The notes under the pieces are model-generated. The model was not told where the DNA came from. It did not search any database and saw only the letters and a list, made by a program, of their open reading frames with translations. The translations under genes and the position numbers were made by a program. Below are positions 5,449 to 11,498 of a stretch of 11,498 nt of DNA, in pieces. Origin of the DNA: Actinomycetota bacterium (GTDB taxonomy: Bacteria; Actinomycetota; Thermoleophilia; Gaiellales; Gaiellaceae); contig JACDBY010000343.1 in the NCBI GenBank assembly GCA_013694685.1, positions 1-11,498 of the forward strand, read 5' to 3'. Position 1 is the first letter of the stretch. Every line of letters begins with the position of its first letter.

Positions 5449-6833
5449 TCTCGGATCCAGACGTCGTCGGTCTTCTCTATCTCCTCGCGATCATCTGCTT
5501 TGTCCTGGCGCTCCGCTTCCTCTCCTCCCCGAGGACGGCGCGCCGCGGGAACTGGCTCGGTGGGCTCGGAATGGCGGTCGCGATCGGCACGACCCTGCTC
5601 CTCGACGGCATCTCGAACTGGGAGCTGATCCTCGCCGGCGGCGCGGTCGGCACGATCGTCGGGATCATCGGCGCCCGCAGGGTGAAGATGACGGCGATGC
5701 CGCAGATGGTGGCCCTCTTCAACGGGGTCGGCGGCGGCGCGGCCGCGCTCGTGGCGCTCGCCGAGTTCCACGTCGCGGACGGGCGCCTGGCGTCCGAGGA
5801 GGTCGTCTCGATCGTCCTCTCGGCACTGATCGGCTCGATCTCGTTCGCGGGCTCGCTCATCGCGTTCGGGAAGCTCCAAGAGCTGCTCTCCGGGCGACCC
5901 ATCGTCTTCGCCGGTCAGAACGTCGCGAACGGGGTCGTCCTGCTCGGCTCGGCGGCGCTCGGCGTCGCGCTCGTCGCAGGGCTCGAGGAGCAATGGGCGC
6001 TCGTGGCGCTTCTCGCGCTCGCACTCGCCTTCGGCGTGCTCTTCGTGCTCCCGATCGGCGGGGCCGACATGCCCGTCGTCATCTCGCTGCTGAACGCCTT
6101 CACGGGGCTCGCCGCCTCCGCGACCGGCTTCGTGCTCGACTCCACGGTGCTGATCGTTTCCGGGATGCTGGTCGGCGCCTCCGGGACGATGTTGACGCTC
6201 CTGATGGCGAAGGCCATGAACCGCTCGGTCGCGAACGTCCTCTTCGGAGCCTTCGGACAGGTGCAGCAGGCCGTCGGGAGCGAGCGGGTCGACGACGGAC
6301 GCACTGTCCGCGCAACGACCGCGGATGACGTCGCGGTGCAACTTTCCTATGCACGACGGGTGGTCGTCGTGCCCGGCTACGGCCTCGCCGTCGCGCAGGC
6401 ACAGCACGACGTCCGGCAACTCGCGGAACTGCTCGAGCAGAAGGGCGTCGAGGTCGCCTACGCGATCCATCCGGTCGCCGGACGCATGCCGGGCCACATG
6501 AACGTGCTCCTCGCCGAGGCGAACGTCCCGTACGACCAGCTCAAGGAGATGGACGAGGTGAATCCCGAGTTCGCGCAGACTGACGTGGCACTCGTGATCG
6601 GCGCGAACGACGTCGTCAACCCGGCCGCGCGGAACGATCCGTCGAGCCCGATCCACGGAATGCCAATCCTCGAGGTCGACAAGGCGACGAGTGTCGTCGT
6701 CATGAAGCGCTCGATGGCCCCGGGCTTCGCCGGCATCGACAACGAGCTCTTCCTCGACCCGCGCACGACCATGCTCTTCGGGAACGCGAAGGATTTCGTC
6801 GTCAAGCTGATCGGGTCCGTGAAGGCACTGTGA
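5445..6833 (+). CDS. pntB: NAD(P) transhydrogenase subunit beta (membrane domain and NADP-binding domain III)
   Basis: The 462 residues are the usual length. The first ~265 residues hold about eight or nine hydrophobic helices. KMTAMPQMVALFNGVGGGAA (81-100) is the helix corresponding to the proton-channel helix of the Escherichia coli beta subunit, but with N93 at the position of its His91. Domain III starts near 300: VVVVPGYGLAVAQAQ (307-320), HPVAGRMPGHMNVLLAEANV (342-361), ALVIGANDVVNPAA (382-395) and VVVMKRSMAPGFAG (417-430), where K421-R422-S423 should hold the NADP 2'-phosphate. With PntAA and PntAB it forms the membrane enzyme that uses the proton gradient to make NADPH from NADH. The GTG start at 5445 overlaps the pntAB stop; the TGA stop overlaps the next GTG start. 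Confidence 0.95.
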   Translation: MISDPDVVGLLYLLAIICFVLALRFLSSPRTARRGNWLGGLGMAVAIGTTLLLDGISNWELILAGGAVGTIVGIIGARRVKMTAMPQMVALFNGVGGGAAALVALAEFHVADGRLASEEVVSIVLSALIGSISFAGSLIAFGKLQELLSGRPIVFAGQNVANGVVLLGSAALGVALVAGLEEQWALVALLALALAFGVLFVLPIGGADMPVVISLLNAFTGLAASATGFVLDSTVLIVSGMLVGASGTMLTLLMAKAMNRSVANVLFGAFGQVQQAVGSERVDDGRTVRATTADDVAVQLSYARRVVVVPGYGLAVAQAQHDVRQLAELLEQKGVEVAYAIHPVAGRMPGHMNVLLAEANVPYDQLKEMDEVNPEFAQTDVALVIGANDVVNPAARNDPSSPIHGMPILEVDKATSVVVMKRSMAPGFAGIDNELFLDPRTTMLFGNAKDFVVKLIGSVKAL

Positions 6834-7447
6834 CCGTCGTGCGTGACGGGGACGAGCTGCGGACGCTCCTCGGCGAGCCGAGCGCGCTCGTGCGCGCGAA
6901 GGTGAGCGACCGGCTGAACGAGCTAACGCGTACGTTCGTCGACCGCTCGCCGTTCGTCCTCCTCGCGACATCCGCGGCCGACGGGACATGCGACGTCAGC
7001 CCGCGCGGCGATCCACCTGGCTTCGTCCGCGTGCTCGACGACCGCACCCTGCTCCTACCCGACCGCCCCGGAAACCGGCTCGCCGACTCGCTCCGGAACA
7101 TCCTCGCGAACCCGCATGTCGGGCTCCTCTTCATCATCCCGGGGATCGGCGACACGCTGCGGGTGAACGGACGGGCGACGGTCGTCACCGACCCGGCGCT
7201 CCTCGAGTCGAGCACGGTCGAGGGCAAGACGCCGCGTCTCGGTCTCCGGGTCGAGGTCGACAAGGTGTTCACGCACTGCTCGAAGGCTTTCCTCCGCTCC
7301 CGGCTCTGGGAGCCCGAGACGTTCGCCGATCGCTCGGAGCTGCCGTCGTCGGGTGAGCTGCACCGCAGCCTGGACCTCGAGTTCGACGCTGAAGGGTACG
7401 ACGCCCAGCGGGCCGATCGCTACGCGCGGCGCGAAGGCTTCTATTGA
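6830..7447 (+). CDS. PPOX-type FMN-dependent flavoprotein (MSMEG_1061/DR2398-like)
   Basis: The 205 residues have a split-barrel flavin-binding fold of the pyridoxamine phosphate oxidase superfamily. FVDRSPFVLLATSAADGTCD (36-55) and VSPRGDPPGFVRVLDDRTLL (56-75) are typical, followed by LPDRPGNRLADSLRNILANP and VGLLFIIPGIGDTLRVNGRA. The last three blocks look like the subgroup often annotated as MSMEG_1061 family, whose substrates are largely unknown; it is not the vitamin B6 enzyme itself. Near the C-terminus VFTHCSKAFLRSRLW (about 144-158) is also subgroup-typical. GTG 6830 overlaps the pntB stop (GTGA) and GAAGG lies 5 nt upstream, so it is translated with the transhydrogenase. A link to flavin or nicotinamide redox balance is inferred from that position only. 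Confidence 0.85.
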   Translation: MTVVRDGDELRTLLGEPSALVRAKVSDRLNELTRTFVDRSPFVLLATSAADGTCDVSPRGDPPGFVRVLDDRTLLLPDRPGNRLADSLRNILANPHVGLLFIIPGIGDTLRVNGRATVVTDPALLESSTVEGKTPRLGLRVEVDKVFTHCSKAFLRSRLWEPETFADRSELPSSGELHRSLDLEFDAEGYDAQRADRYARREGFY

Positions 7448-8376
7448 TCCCGGTCTACGCGCGGGAGCACGTGCTGGCAGCCGTTTCTCCCTCGGAGGCG
7501 TACGACGCCGTGCGCGCCGCGTTCATCGCCCACCACCGTGGCGAGTGGACCATGCCGCCGAAGGTGTACGTGACGAACTATCCGGCGGGCGACTTCCGGG
7601 CGATGCCCGCGCTCGGCGGCGGCCATGCGCTCCTCAAGTGGGTCACGTCCTTCCCGGGCAATCCCGCGCGCGGCCTGCCGACCGTGACCGGGCTCGTGCT
7701 GCTCTCGAACGCCGACACGGGCGAGCTCGAGGCCGTGCTCGACGCCTCGGCGGTGACGGCGCTCCGCACCGCGGCCGCCGGTGTGCTCGCCCTCGACGCG
7801 CTACACGGAGCGGCCACCTCGGTCGCCGTCGTGGGCTGCGGCGCGAACGGCGCCGAGGCGGCGAGGATGCTCGCCGCCCGCGGTGTTCGTCCGCTCGTCT
7901 GGGACGTCGACGCCGCTCGGTCTGCGGCGGTTGCGGAGGAGCTCGGGGCGCAGATCGCCGACTCGCTCGAGCACGCGCTCGGAAGCGACGCCGTGATCAC
8001 CGTCACGCCGGGGCAGACGATCCTCTACCCCGCTGGCTCGCTCCGGGCTGGACAGCACGTCTCGCTGATGGGCGCCGACGGGCCGGGCAAGTCCGAGATC
8101 GCAATCGACGAGCTCGAGCGTGCGCGCGTCTTCTGCGACGACTGGGCGCAGGCAAGCCATGGCGGCGAGCTGACTGCCGCAGTCGAGGCGGGACGCGTGA
8201 TGCAGCCTGACGTGACCGCGCTCGGCGCGGTTCTCGCGGGCGAGGCCCCGGGCCGTGGTGCCGAGGACGAGATCACCCTCTTCGACTCGACCGGGCTCGC
8301 GATCCAGGATCTCGCGATCGCGCGTCTCGCCTTCCTCAAATCGGGCGAGCTCGATCTCCCGCGGATCCTGCTGTAG
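7444..8376 (+). CDS. Ornithine cyclodeaminase/mu-crystallin family NAD(P)-dependent protein
   Basis: The 310 residues match the OCD/mu-crystallin family, which includes ornithine cyclodeaminase, archaeal-type alanine dehydrogenase and ketimine reductases. K65 in HALLKWVTSFPGN (61-73) and R108-T109 in ASAVTALRTAAAG (101-113) are the usual active-site residues. VAVVGCGANG (127-136) is the GxGxxG, with D154 after strand 2, suggesting NAD(H). GADGPGKSEI (210-219) and LFDSTGLAIQDLA (279-291) complete the signature. The substrate cannot be told; alanine dehydrogenase-like or ketimine reductase activity are both possible. The start is TTG 7444, overlapping the preceding TGA (TTGA), with GAAGG 6 nt upstream. 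It is the last gene of the operon, and its TAG stop lies inside the 26-bp palindrome. Confidence 0.87.
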   Translation: MIPVYAREHVLAAVSPSEAYDAVRAAFIAHHRGEWTMPPKVYVTNYPAGDFRAMPALGGGHALLKWVTSFPGNPARGLPTVTGLVLLSNADTGELEAVLDASAVTALRTAAAGVLALDALHGAATSVAVVGCGANGAEAARMLAARGVRPLVWDVDAARSAAVAEELGAQIADSLEHALGSDAVITVTPGQTILYPAGSLRAGQHVSLMGADGPGKSEIAIDELERARVFCDDWAQASHGGELTAAVEAGRVMQPDVTALGAVLAGEAPGRGAEDEITLFDSTGLAIQDLAIARLAFLKSGELDLPRILL

Positions 8377-8398
8377 GGCCGGACCTGTCCGGCCCTAC
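8373..8398. terminator. 26-bp perfect palindrome, bidirectional terminator carrying both stop codons
   Basis: The arms GTAGGGCCGGAC (8373-8384) and GTCCGGCCCTAC (8387-8398) are exact inverted copies around CT. TAG at 8374-8376 ends the plus-strand OCD gene. The mirror-image TAG (8397-8395) ends the minus-strand FAD gene. The convergent genes are thus only 18 nt apart. There is no T-tract. A shared bidirectional terminator is the simplest reading. The 16-nt core recurs at 2101-2116. Confidence 0.7.
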
Positions 8399-9519
8399 CC
8401 GAGAAGACGCTTTGGCTCGAACAGGTCGAGCAGGGGATCCCGGTCGCCGACGATCGCGTGCGCGACCAGACGGCCGCACGCGAAGCCGAGCACGTTTCCG
8501 TGGCCCGAGTAGCCGGCTGCGACCCAGACGCCGGGGAGCCCGGGGACGGGGCCGACGACCGGCAGGAAGTCGAGCACCAGTCCGAAGATCCCGGCCCAGC
8601 GGTGATCGACGCGCAGCTCGCGACCGACGAGCCCTGTGACGAATCGCTCGAGGGCCGCCTGCACGTCGTCGGTCAGCGCCTCCTCGTCGGTGAACTCCCG
8701 CTCGAGCGAGACGTCGCGGAACCCACCCGCGACGATCCTCCCGTCCTCGACCTGATGCCAGTAGTCGAAGCCGTGGCGACCGTAGTGCGGCAGCTCGAAG
8801 AGCCGCTCCGTGACCGGCTCCGTGGCGATCACCTGGCCGCGCGTGGGGACGATCAGCCCTTCGAGCTCGCCGAGGAGGCCGCTCGGATACCCATCGGTTG
8901 CGACGACGACGGTGTCGGCACGGAGCTCGTCGAGCGCACCGACGCGATGCCCCTCCACGAACGCGGCCCCGGCTGCGGCCGCCCGCGACGCCAGCCGCCG
9001 CACCAGCCGTGCGGGTTGCAGGGCTGCGTCGGTGGGATGGCGGATCGCGGCGGTGAACCGTCCCGCGAGCACGCCGGTCGGCGAGTCGATCCAGTCCGCC
9101 TCGAGCCCGTCTGCCCAGAGCGCCTCCACCTCGTCGCGCAGCTCCTCCCGCTCCTCCCCGTCCACCGCGAGCCGGAGGCTCCCGAGCCGTCGTACGGCGT
9201 CCCCGCCGAGCCCGCCCAGTGCCCGGAGCTCGGCCTCGGTCCACTGCCAGAGCGCGAGGGCACGCTCGCGTCCGTGCGCGGCGACGACCTCGTGATAGGC
9301 GCCGGCGGTCCCACGCAGCGCGAAGCCTCCGTTCCGGCCGCTCGCGCCCTCGGCGACACGACGCTCGTCCACGACAAGGACATGCAGCCCGGCCTCGGCG
9401 AGCGCGAGGGCGCACGAGCAGCCGGTGATCCCCGCGCCCACGATCGCAACGTCGACCTCGCCGTCGATCGTTCCCTGCGGCAATGTTGCCGCGGTCTCCT
9501 CCAGCCAGTACGACCGCAC
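8395..9519 (-). CDS. FAD-dependent oxidoreductase, DAO family (OrdL/PuuB-like)
   Basis: The 374 residues match the D-amino-acid oxidase/glycine oxidase-like family. DVAIVGAGITGCSCALALAE (23-42) is the dinucleotide-binding GxGxxG, ending at D51-E52. GASGRNGGFALRG (58-70) follows, typical of gamma-glutamylputrescine oxidase-like proteins. VVVATDGYPSGLL and PTRGQVIATEP are in the middle. WAGIFGLVLDFLPVVGPVPG with AAGYSGHGNVLGFACGRLVA near the C-terminus binds the flavin. These enzymes oxidise C-N bonds of amines or amino acids; the substrate is unknown here. The start is GTG 9519, without Shine-Dalgarno but with ACTACCAT 6 nt upstream, suggesting its own leaderless promoter even though dprA ends 42 nt before. 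It is convergent with the OCD gene, which may act on related amino-acid substrates (inference). Confidence 0.88.
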   Translation of the reverse strand: MRSYWLEETAATLPQGTIDGEVDVAIVGAGITGCSCALALAEAGLHVLVVDERRVAEGASGRNGGFALRGTAGAYHEVVAAHGRERALALWQWTEAELRALGGLGGDAVRRLGSLRLAVDGEEREELRDEVEALWADGLEADWIDSPTGVLAGRFTAAIRHPTDAALQPARLVRRLASRAAAAGAAFVEGHRVGALDELRADTVVVATDGYPSGLLGELEGLIVPTRGQVIATEPVTERLFELPHYGRHGFDYWHQVEDGRIVAGGFRDVSLEREFTDEEALTDDVQAALERFVTGLVGRELRVDHRWAGIFGLVLDFLPVVGPVPGLPGVWVAAGYSGHGNVLGFACGRLVAHAIVGDRDPLLDLFEPKRLLG

Positions 9520-9525
9520 CAGGCG

Positions 9526-9533
9526 ATGGTAGT
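9526..9533 (-). promoter_or_regulatory. Candidate leaderless -10 element (ACTACCAT) for the FAD oxidoreductase
   Basis: On the minus strand ACTACCAT ends 6 nt before GTG 9519, the same 8-mer and spacing as in front of the AddB-like gene. TACCAT fits TAnnnT. No -35 box is apparent. Confidence 0.45.
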
Positions 9534-9541
9534 GCGCACCG

Positions 9542-9556
9542 GGCCGTCGATCGGCC
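9542..9556. terminator. Short hairpin in the dprA-FAD oxidoreductase gap
   Basis: GGCCG (9542-9546) and CGGCC (9552-9556) flank a 5-nt loop, shortly after the dprA stop. The stem is short, without a T-tract, so termination is uncertain. Confidence 0.25.
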
Positions 9557-9561
9557 GACCG

Positions 9562-10437
9562 TCATCCCTCCGGCCTTCGACGACGCGCCGTGCGGCGAAC
9601 CGCGCCGTCCGCGACCGTCACCGTCCCGGTGAGCTCGAGCAGCGCGAGCGTGCCTGCCAGCCTCCCGGGGCCGAGAGAGGTCGCCCGCACCAGCTCGTCC
9701 ACCGTGCCCCGACCCTCGTCGAGCGCGGCGAGCACGGCGCGGGCATCCGGGTCGTCGGGCACGACCTCGGCCGGCTCGGGAGACGTGAGGCCCATCGCCT
9801 CGAGCACGTCGTCCGGGCACGTCGCGGGCGTCGCCCCGAGCCGAAGGAGCGCGTTCGTGCCCTGGCTCAGAGCGGAGGTGATCTCTCCGGGGACGGCGAG
9901 CACCTCGCGCCCGTCCTCGAGCGCGAAGTCGGCGGTGATGAGCGCGCCCGAGCGCTCGCGCGCCTCTACGACGACCGTCGCGAGAGCGAGCCCCGCAATG
10001 ATTCTGTTGCGTGCCGGAAACCGCCATGGGGCCGGCTCGACCCCCGGCTCGTACTCCGAGACGACAAGACCGCCTGAGGCGACGATCTCCCGGGCGAGCT
10101 GCGTATGCGCGGCCGGGTAGTCGCGGTCGATTCCGCAGCCCAGCACCGCAACCGTGGCTCCCGCTTCGAGCGCGCCGCGGTGCGCCTCTCCGTCGATCCC
10201 ACGGGCGAGCCCGCTCACGACGAGGGCACCTGCCGCGGTGGCCTCGCGCGCGATGAGTCGCGCAACCACGCGTCCGTACCCGGAGCATGCGCGCGCCCCG
10301 ACGACGGCGACGGCCGGGCGGTCGAGCAGGGCGAGCTCCGCGTCGCCTCGGACCCATAATTTCGCCGGCGGATCGGGGATCTCGGCGAGAAGCAGCGGAA
10401 ACGCGGGATCGCGCCGGCTCAGCGAGCGGACTGTCAC
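9562..10437 (-). CDS. dprA: DNA-processing protein DprA
   Basis: The 291 residues carry the Rossmann-like DprA domain. VAVVGARACSGYG (43-55) is the VGxR motif; GLARGIDGEAHRGAL (76-90), RFPARNRIIAGL (139-150), SGALITADFAL (163-173) and QGTNALL (192-198) follow in the family order. DprA protects incoming single-stranded DNA and loads RecA during natural transformation. A C-terminal winged-helix-like segment lies at about 228-285 (ARAVLAALDEGRGTVDELVR...), with a basic end RRTARRRRPEG. The N-terminal SAM-like domain of longer homologues is missing or very reduced. The start is GTG 10437, overlapping the yifB stop by 4 nt; the YifB-DprA order is common in actinobacteria. DprA is also found in bacteria without known competence, so function in uptake is not proved. 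Confidence 0.95.
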   Translation of the reverse strand: MTVRSLSRRDPAFPLLLAEIPDPPAKLWVRGDAELALLDRPAVAVVGARACSGYGRVVARLIAREATAAGALVVSGLARGIDGEAHRGALEAGATVAVLGCGIDRDYPAAHTQLAREIVASGGLVVSEYEPGVEPAPWRFPARNRIIAGLALATVVVEARERSGALITADFALEDGREVLAVPGEITSALSQGTNALLRLGATPATCPDDVLEAMGLTSPEPAEVVPDDPDARAVLAALDEGRGTVDELVRATSLGPGRLAGTLALLELTGTVTVADGAVRRTARRRRPEG

Positions 10438-11498
10438 GCGCTCGCGCGGCCATTCGGCGTGCGGTACGAAAGCGCTTCTGCGACGTGCTCCGGCAGGACC
10501 TCGTCACACCCTGCGAGCGCCGCGATCGTGCGCGATACTCGCGCCACGCGCGCCCGCCCGCGACCGCTGAGCGGCAGCCGATCGACCGCGCGGTCGAGCA
10601 GCTCCGACGACGCCGTTGTCCGCCTCGGTGACGCGCGGGCGAGGCGCTGGGCCGCCTCCACGACGCGTGCCGCCACCGCTCGAGATCCCTCGGACGGCGG
10701 TGCCGAAAGCTCGTCCGCGCGCGGACGTGGCATCGCGACGACGAGGTCGAAGCGGTCGAGGAGCGCGCGAGACACCTTGTCGCCGTAGGCGGCGATGCGG
10801 GCCTGTGGACACGAGCACTCGAGGCGATCGTCCCCTCGCGCCCCGCACGGACAGAGGTTCATCGTGCCGACGAGACGGAAGGACGCGGGAAACAGCCCTC
10901 GCCCGCCCACGCGCGCCACCGAGACGACGCCGTCCTCCAGCGGCTGCCGCAGCGCCTCGAGCACCGGCCGGGCGAACTCCGGCATCTCGTCGAGCAGGAG
11001 CACACCGCGGTGCGCGAGGCTCACCTCACCCGGTCGCGGCACGGCGCCGCCGCCGATCACCGCTGCGGTCGAGGCCCCGTGATGGGGTGCACGGAAGGGC
11101 GGCGCGCTGAGGAGGCCGCCGGTCGCGAGCGTGCCCGCCACGGAATGGATCCGCGTGACCTCGAGCGACTCCTCGTGCGTCAGCGGCGGCAGGATCGACG
11201 GCAGGCGGCGCGCCAGCATCGTCTTCCCGGTGCCCGGAGGGCCTGCGAGGAGGAGGTTGTGCGCCCCCGCCGCCGCGACTTCGAGCGCACGGCGACCCCG
11301 CTCCTGTCCACGGACATCGGCGAGATCGGGAAGCGCGGCCCCAGCCCCGTTCGCCTCTCTCGGCGCCGCCGGGGCGATCGTCTCCTCACCGCGCAGGTAC
11401 GCGACCGCTTCGGCGAGATGGCGCACCCCGACCGCCTCCACGCCCGCCAGCGCGGCCTCGGGAGCCGACTCGGCCGCGCAGAGCACGCGGCCGAGACC
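10434..11498 (-). CDS. YifB/ComM family AAA+ ATPase (Mg chelatase-like), 5' part cut by window edge
   Basis: The frame is open over 355 codons to the right edge and starts outside the window, so the N-terminal Lon-substrate-like domain is mostly missing. GLGRVLCAAESAPEAALAGV is the end of that domain. DVRGQERGRRALEVAAAGAH leads into Walker A GPPGTGKTMLARRLPSILPP. FRAPHHGAS, PRPGEVSLAHRGVLLLDEMP (Walker B) and MNLCPCGARGDD with a four-cysteine cluster follow, then ALLDRFDLVV and a C-terminal Mg_chelatase_C region up to SYRTPNGRASA. ComM is a helicase aiding branch migration in natural transformation. It is followed by dprA with GTGA overlap, which supports a role in handling imported DNA. Confidence 0.95.
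   Translation of the reverse strand, partial: GLGRVLCAAESAPEAALAGVEAVGVRHLAEAVAYLRGEETIAPAAPREANGAGAALPDLADVRGQERGRRALEVAAAGAHNLLLAGPPGTGKTMLARRLPSILPPLTHEESLEVTRIHSVAGTLATGGLLSAPPFRAPHHGASTAAVIGGGAVPRPGEVSLAHRGVLLLDEMPEFARPVLEALRQPLEDGVVSVARVGGRGLFPASFRLVGTMNLCPCGARGDDRLECSCPQARIAAYGDKVSRALLDRFDLVVAMPRPRADELSAPPSEGSRAVAARVVEAAQRLARASPRRTTASSELLDRAVDRLPLSGRGRARVARVSRTIAALAGCDEVLPEHVAEALSYRTPNGRASA

Noticed and set aside
5286..6989. Long minus-strand frame of 567 codons opposite pntB
   Set aside because: Antisense shadow of pntB, rich in R, D and H, with no domain.
8458..10077. Long plus-strand frame of 539 codons over dprA and the FAD oxidoreductase
   Set aside because: It is the antisense shadow of two clearly recognised minus-strand genes; composition is R/E/P/G-rich without motifs.

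Overview
The window is uniformly GC-rich, with codons ending mostly in G or C, frequent GTG/TTG starts and many 4-nt stop/start overlaps. Together with a split three-subunit transhydrogenase, a MSMEG_1061-type flavoprotein and a YifB-DprA pair, this suggests a high-GC actinobacterium, possibly of the Thermoleophilia type. That placement is inference from style, not from a marker gene. Coding density is very high. The longest stretch without a gene is the 265-bp divergent spacer at 1935-2199. There is no tRNA, rRNA, CRISPR array or insertion sequence that I can see.

Layout. (A) 1-1934, minus strand: a small two-CxxC protein (64 aa) lies upstream of an AddB/RecB-like protein that runs off the left edge. 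(B) 1935-2199: a divergent spacer, locally AT-richer, packed with inverted repeats and likely promoters. (C) 2200-3279, plus: an isocitrate/isopropylmalate dehydrogenase family enzyme ending at a hairpin. (D) 3371-3952, minus: a stand-alone HD-GYP protein, divergent from (E). (E) 4010-8376, plus: a five-gene operon pntAA-pntAB-pntB-PPOX flavoprotein-OCD family dehydrogenase, in which every junction is a 4-nt overlap. (F) 8377-8394: a 26-bp palindrome whose two arms supply the TAG stop codons of both convergent genes. (G) 8395-11498, minus: yifB/comM (runs off the right edge), then dprA with a 4-nt overlap, then a DAO-family FAD oxidoreductase after a 42-nt gap.

Function. The central theme is nicotinamide cofactor balance: a proton-translocating NAD(P) transhydrogenase, co-transcribed with a flavoprotein and an NAD(P)-dependent OCD family enzyme, with a decarboxylating dehydrogenase nearby. 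The flanks concern DNA uptake and recombination (yifB, dprA, AddB-like nuclease/helicase subunit).

No clear-cut new defence or mobile system is present. The most interesting signals are non-coding: a family of ACCTGT-centred palindromes at gene borders, a 69-bp inverted repeat abutting a promoter, an operator-like palindrome before pntAA, and identical leaderless-type promoters before two unrelated genes. The small CxxC protein with a basic RGRKPK tail and a hairpin in its leader is the least explained gene.
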